Part shown: positions 18,840 through 20,110 of the stretch, one piece after another
How positions within the stretch are numbered: the stretch's first letter is position 1
Layout: each line of letters starts with the position of its first letter
From: a virus
DNA length: 20,110 bases
Reading direction: 5' to 3' (one strand)
Virus record (IMG/VR): IMGVR_UViG_3300028909_000085
Location: 1-20,110 of that record
The notes under the pieces: model-generated
Database searches by the model: none
The model's input: the letters and a program-made list of their open reading frames with translations, nothing else
What the model was told of the DNA's origin: nothing
Position numbers and translations under genes: made by a program

Positions 18840-19097
18840 ATGCATAATCATATGAGAGTAAAGACGACTTTTAAAAATGTGATGATGCGTGAGTCCTTTC
18901 AGAAGGGATTTAATGAATTTCGTGCCGGTTTACCATATGACTATGATGGTATAGTCAACCTGAATGATCAGGCGTCATATGAAAGAGGTCGTAAATTTGC
19001 AATTTTATATAGTGGTCGTTTACGTCAAGGTCGTGGAATTCATAAAGACGCTTTGGCTACATATAGTGCTCTTAGAAAATCGAAAGACATTCTCTAA
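18840..19097 (+). CDS. small protein resembling ribosome modulation factor pattern
   Basis: 85 residues, basic. The pattern SFQKGFNEFRAGLPYDYDG...YERGRKFAILYSG recalls the F-x-x-G-Y-x-x-G ... W-x-x-G-W layout of RMF-like proteins, which are widespread in phages and bind ribosomes or RNA; the match is weak. GGAG seven to eight bases upstream of ATG 18840. Its own sigma70 promoter suggests early expression. Confidence 0.65.
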   Translation: MHNHMRVKTTFKNVMMRESFQKGFNEFRAGLPYDYDGIVNLNDQASYERGRKFAILYSGRLRQGRGIHKDALATYSALRKSKDIL

Positions 19098-19104
19098 AAA
19101 GTTC

Positions 19105-19135
19105 TTGACTTTCTCCTGACTTATGATAAAGTCAG
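19105..19135 (+). promoter_or_regulatory. sigma70 promoter with overlapping operator-like inverted repeat
   Basis: TTGACT (19105-19110), 16-bp spacer, TAAAGT (19127-19132). CTGACTT (19116-19122) and AAGTCAG (19129-19135) form a 7-bp inverted repeat across the -10 box. It would drive the gene-free minigene and structured RNA region. Confidence 0.55.
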
Positions 19136-19297
19136 TCTTGTTAAACGGTTAGTTCTTAAACGAAGCCCTGAAGGAGGGGGCCAAACATGGTCTAAGTTTT
19201 AAATTTAGATTTTAGATTTTAGATTTAGATTTTAGAGAATCTTGTAAGTTTTAGATAAGATTAACTTAACCAAGGAGCTTGTCATGATCTAATCTGA
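19136..19297 (+). other. leader-like region with two Shine-Dalgarno-equipped two-codon ORFs
   Basis: No gene of normal size. Two minimal ORFs are seen: AAGGAGG (19171-19177) then ATG-GTC-TAA (19187-19195), and AAGGAG (19272-19277) then ATG-ATC-TAA (19284-19292). Both share CATGRTCTAA. The first Shine-Dalgarno is partly paired in a GCCC/GGGC hairpin (19165-19181). TTAAACG is repeated at 19141 and 19157. The layout recalls the lambda bar minigenes (ATG-ATA-TAA). Confidence 0.5.
19204..19236 (+). repeat. short tandem repeat, about five TTTAGAT units
   Basis: Four full or near-full TTTAGAT units (one shortened to TTAGAT) and a final TTTAGAG, lying between the two minigenes. TTTTAGAT appears once more at 19250. 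Function unknown: possible binding-site array or slippage product. Confidence 0.75.
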
Positions 19298-19575
19298 TAT
19301 AAATAATATATTTAGTGATTGATAAATGCGTCCTGAGCATGACATTAAAAGGCTCTTTGTTATTCAGTTTTCCTAGTTTTTTAGTTAAACTAGGTGGTCC
19401 TCCTAATGGGGGGTAGTTTCCTTATTCTATCAAAATAAGGCGGCGGGCGGCGTGTAGTACGAAAATACTACACTCCCTAGTTTCTTGTATCTATCAAATG
19501 CAAGTGGTGGAGGATGATGGGTTGAACCTACTGTCCCTAGTCCTGAGCACGACTACAAAAGGCTCAACTTTTTAT
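19298..19575 (+). ncRNA. large structured RNA with duplicated hairpin module
   Basis: Starts after a perfect late box TATAAATA (19298-19305). Flanked by imperfect direct repeats TCCTGAGCAYGAC...AAAAGGCTC (19331-19355 and 19541-19565, 21 of 25 identical). Inside: CCTAGTTT/AAACTAGG (19372-19394, 7-nt loop), CCTTATT/AATAAGG with loop CTATCAA (19420-19440), GTGTAGTA/TACTACAC (19452-19473), and CTTGTAT/ATGCAAG with the same loop CTATCAA (19484-19504). The two CTATCAA hairpins share flanks (TAGTTTC before; GYGGYGGRSG after) but have different, still-paired stems. No credible protein frame. The last repeat plus TTTTT (19544-19573) may be a terminator or leads into the tRNA. Confidence 0.6.
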
Positions 19576-19668
19576 GTATCTATAGTGTAACGGTTAGCAC
19601 ACGGTCCTTATAAGTCCGCACCGACAGATTATCGGGTAGTCTAGGTTCGAATCCTAGTAGATACACCA
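19576..19668 (+). tRNA. tRNA with TAT anticodon and long variable arm (Ile TAT by anticodon)
   Basis: Acceptor GTATCTA/TAGATAC perfect, D-arm GTGT-AACGGTTA-GCAC, anticodon stem CGGTC/GTCCG (one T-T mismatch at 30-40, as in tRNA-Met here) with loop CTTATAA (anticodon TAT), T-arm CTAGG/CCTAG with loop TTCGAAT, CCA at 19666-19668. The variable region is 22 bases and forms a CCGA/TCGG hairpin, as in class II tRNAs (Leu, Ser, Tyr), which conflicts with Ile identity. Confidence 0.7.
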
Positions 19669-19683
19669 TTTTTAAAGGTAATA

Positions 19684-20076
19684 ATGATTGATATATATGA
19701 ATATATAAAACTTTCTATTGAAGAAAGACAAAAACATTTAGATTTAAATGAAAAGTGTATTGAGCGTGGAGGTATGTCTAGTTATTACAAAGGATTACTA
19801 GCTTTTGTTCTAGACACAACAATTCCTTCTGGAATGAAAATTCATGTGTGTCATTCTTGTGGAAATAAGAAATGTAGTAACCATAAACATTTATATTTTG
19901 GAACCCCTAAAGAAAATGTAGCTGATGCGAAAAGACATGGTACGTTTATAAACGGATGGCAAGCAAAAGTAAATATGTATGGTGAAGAAGAAGCTATGAA
20001 AAAAGTAAAATCTATTTTTAATGAATATAGATACTTGGGAACGATTGCATCACCAGTGACAAAAAAGAAAGTATGA
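19684..20076 (+). CDS. HNH homing endonuclease
   Basis: 130 residues. HVCHSCGNKKCSNHKHLYFGTPKENVADAKRHGT (about 54-87) is the classic HNH core of phage freestanding endonucleases: a His, Cys pair CHSC...KKC, N-H-x-HL, GT..EN..D. An N-terminal helix and a C-terminal basic tail (VTKKKV) may bind DNA. Likely cuts an intronless allele of a nearby site and copies itself in. AAAGG is eight bases upstream of ATG. It is placed directly behind a tRNA, a usual homing endonuclease niche. Confidence 0.85.
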   Translation: MIDIYEYIKLSIEERQKHLDLNEKCIERGGMSSYYKGLLAFVLDTTIPSGMKIHVCHSCGNKKCSNHKHLYFGTPKENVADAKRHGTFINGWQAKVNMYGEEEAMKKVKSIFNEYRYLGTIASPVTKKKV

Positions 20077-20110
20077 TTATGAACGACATTACACGTAAAC
20101 TAGCAAGTAT
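20073..20110 (+). CDS. 5' end of a gene cut by the window edge
   Basis: ATG at 20073 overlaps the HNH gene's TGA (ATGA), with a second in-frame ATG at 20079. The visible residues MIMNDITRKLAS run off the window. Too short to identify. Confidence 0.5.
   Translation, partial: MIMNDITRKLAS

Noticed and set aside
19204-19236. CRISPR-like array
   Set aside because: Units are about seven bases with no spacers; it is a simple tandem repeat.
19339-19416. 25-codon ORF starting ATG-ACA-TTA inside the structured RNA
   Set aside because: No ribosome-binding site, and its bases are used by clear RNA hairpins.
19298-19575. Assignment of the structured RNA to GOLLD or ROOL
   Set aside because: Position near a tRNA fits, but I cannot recall or check the consensus well enough, and size is below typical members.

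Overview
This window is part of the genome of a lytic, T4-superfamily myovirus (contractile-tailed phage), probably a large one. The evidence is a Gp32-type single-stranded DNA-binding protein with a Gp33-like late transcription co-activator just upstream, a T4 Rnl1-type RNA ligase, T4-type late promoter boxes (TATAAATA), a Gp26-like baseplate hub gene next to a tail-tube-fold gene, a holin, and many tRNA genes. Base composition is AT-rich. The host cannot be named from sequence alone. The phage clearly uses host sigma70: several near-consensus TTGACA / 16-17 bp / TATAAT-like promoters are present, one of them perfect (9496-9524).

Layout. 1-1119: end of a gene, a small protein, a HAD-family (deoxy)nucleotidase and a small protein, all tightly coupled. 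1106-1760: promoter and tRNA cluster 1 (Met, Pro, Ala), with tRNAs separated by unusually long hairpin-rich spacers and followed by a cloverleaf-like RNA. 1777-2885: small membrane protein, mini SGNH hydrolase with a TTG start, terminator/promoter overlap, orphan HicA-like protein. 2895-4043: RNA ligase. 4074-5839: a compact operon of three membrane proteins, the first two resembling an ExbB/TolQ/MotA plus ExbD/TolR/MotB ion-channel pair, plus one small gene. 5829-6194 (minus): small Asn/Thr-rich protein. 6314-7255: DUF932 protein. 7197-7517 (minus): remnant of a NUMOD3-type homing endonuclease. 7518-9552: small protein, HNH-RNA ligase fusion, unknown protein, P-loop protein. 9496-10192: perfect sigma70 promoter and tRNA cluster 2 (Tyr, Leu, Leu and two aberrant tRNA-like genes) with a long-stem structured RNA.

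10212-11711: FlbD-like small protein, gp33-like protein and gp32 with a repeat-containing leader. 11723-15750: divergent holin and a 1214-residue multi-enzyme cell-wall/envelope protein (SleB-like, SGNH-like in permuted order, and Cys/His amidase-like domains), fired from a palindromic divergent late promoter. 15761-16635: metallophosphoesterase and a small protein. 16632-18761 (minus): baseplate/tail operon. 18840-19097: small RMF-like protein. 19098-19575: gene-free stretch with a promoter, TTTAGAT repeats, two Shine-Dalgarno-equipped two-codon minigenes and a duplicated structured RNA. 19576-19668: unusual tRNA. 19684-20076: HNH homing endonuclease, then the start of a further gene.

Together the window mixes tRNA supply and probable RNA repair (two ligases, P-loop protein, tRNAs), late transcription and DNA replication (gp33, gp32), lysis/entry (holin, multi-domain hydrolase) and virion assembly (baseplate operon). 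The least explained parts are the ion-channel-like operon at 4074-5619 and the structured RNA at 19.3-19.57 kb.
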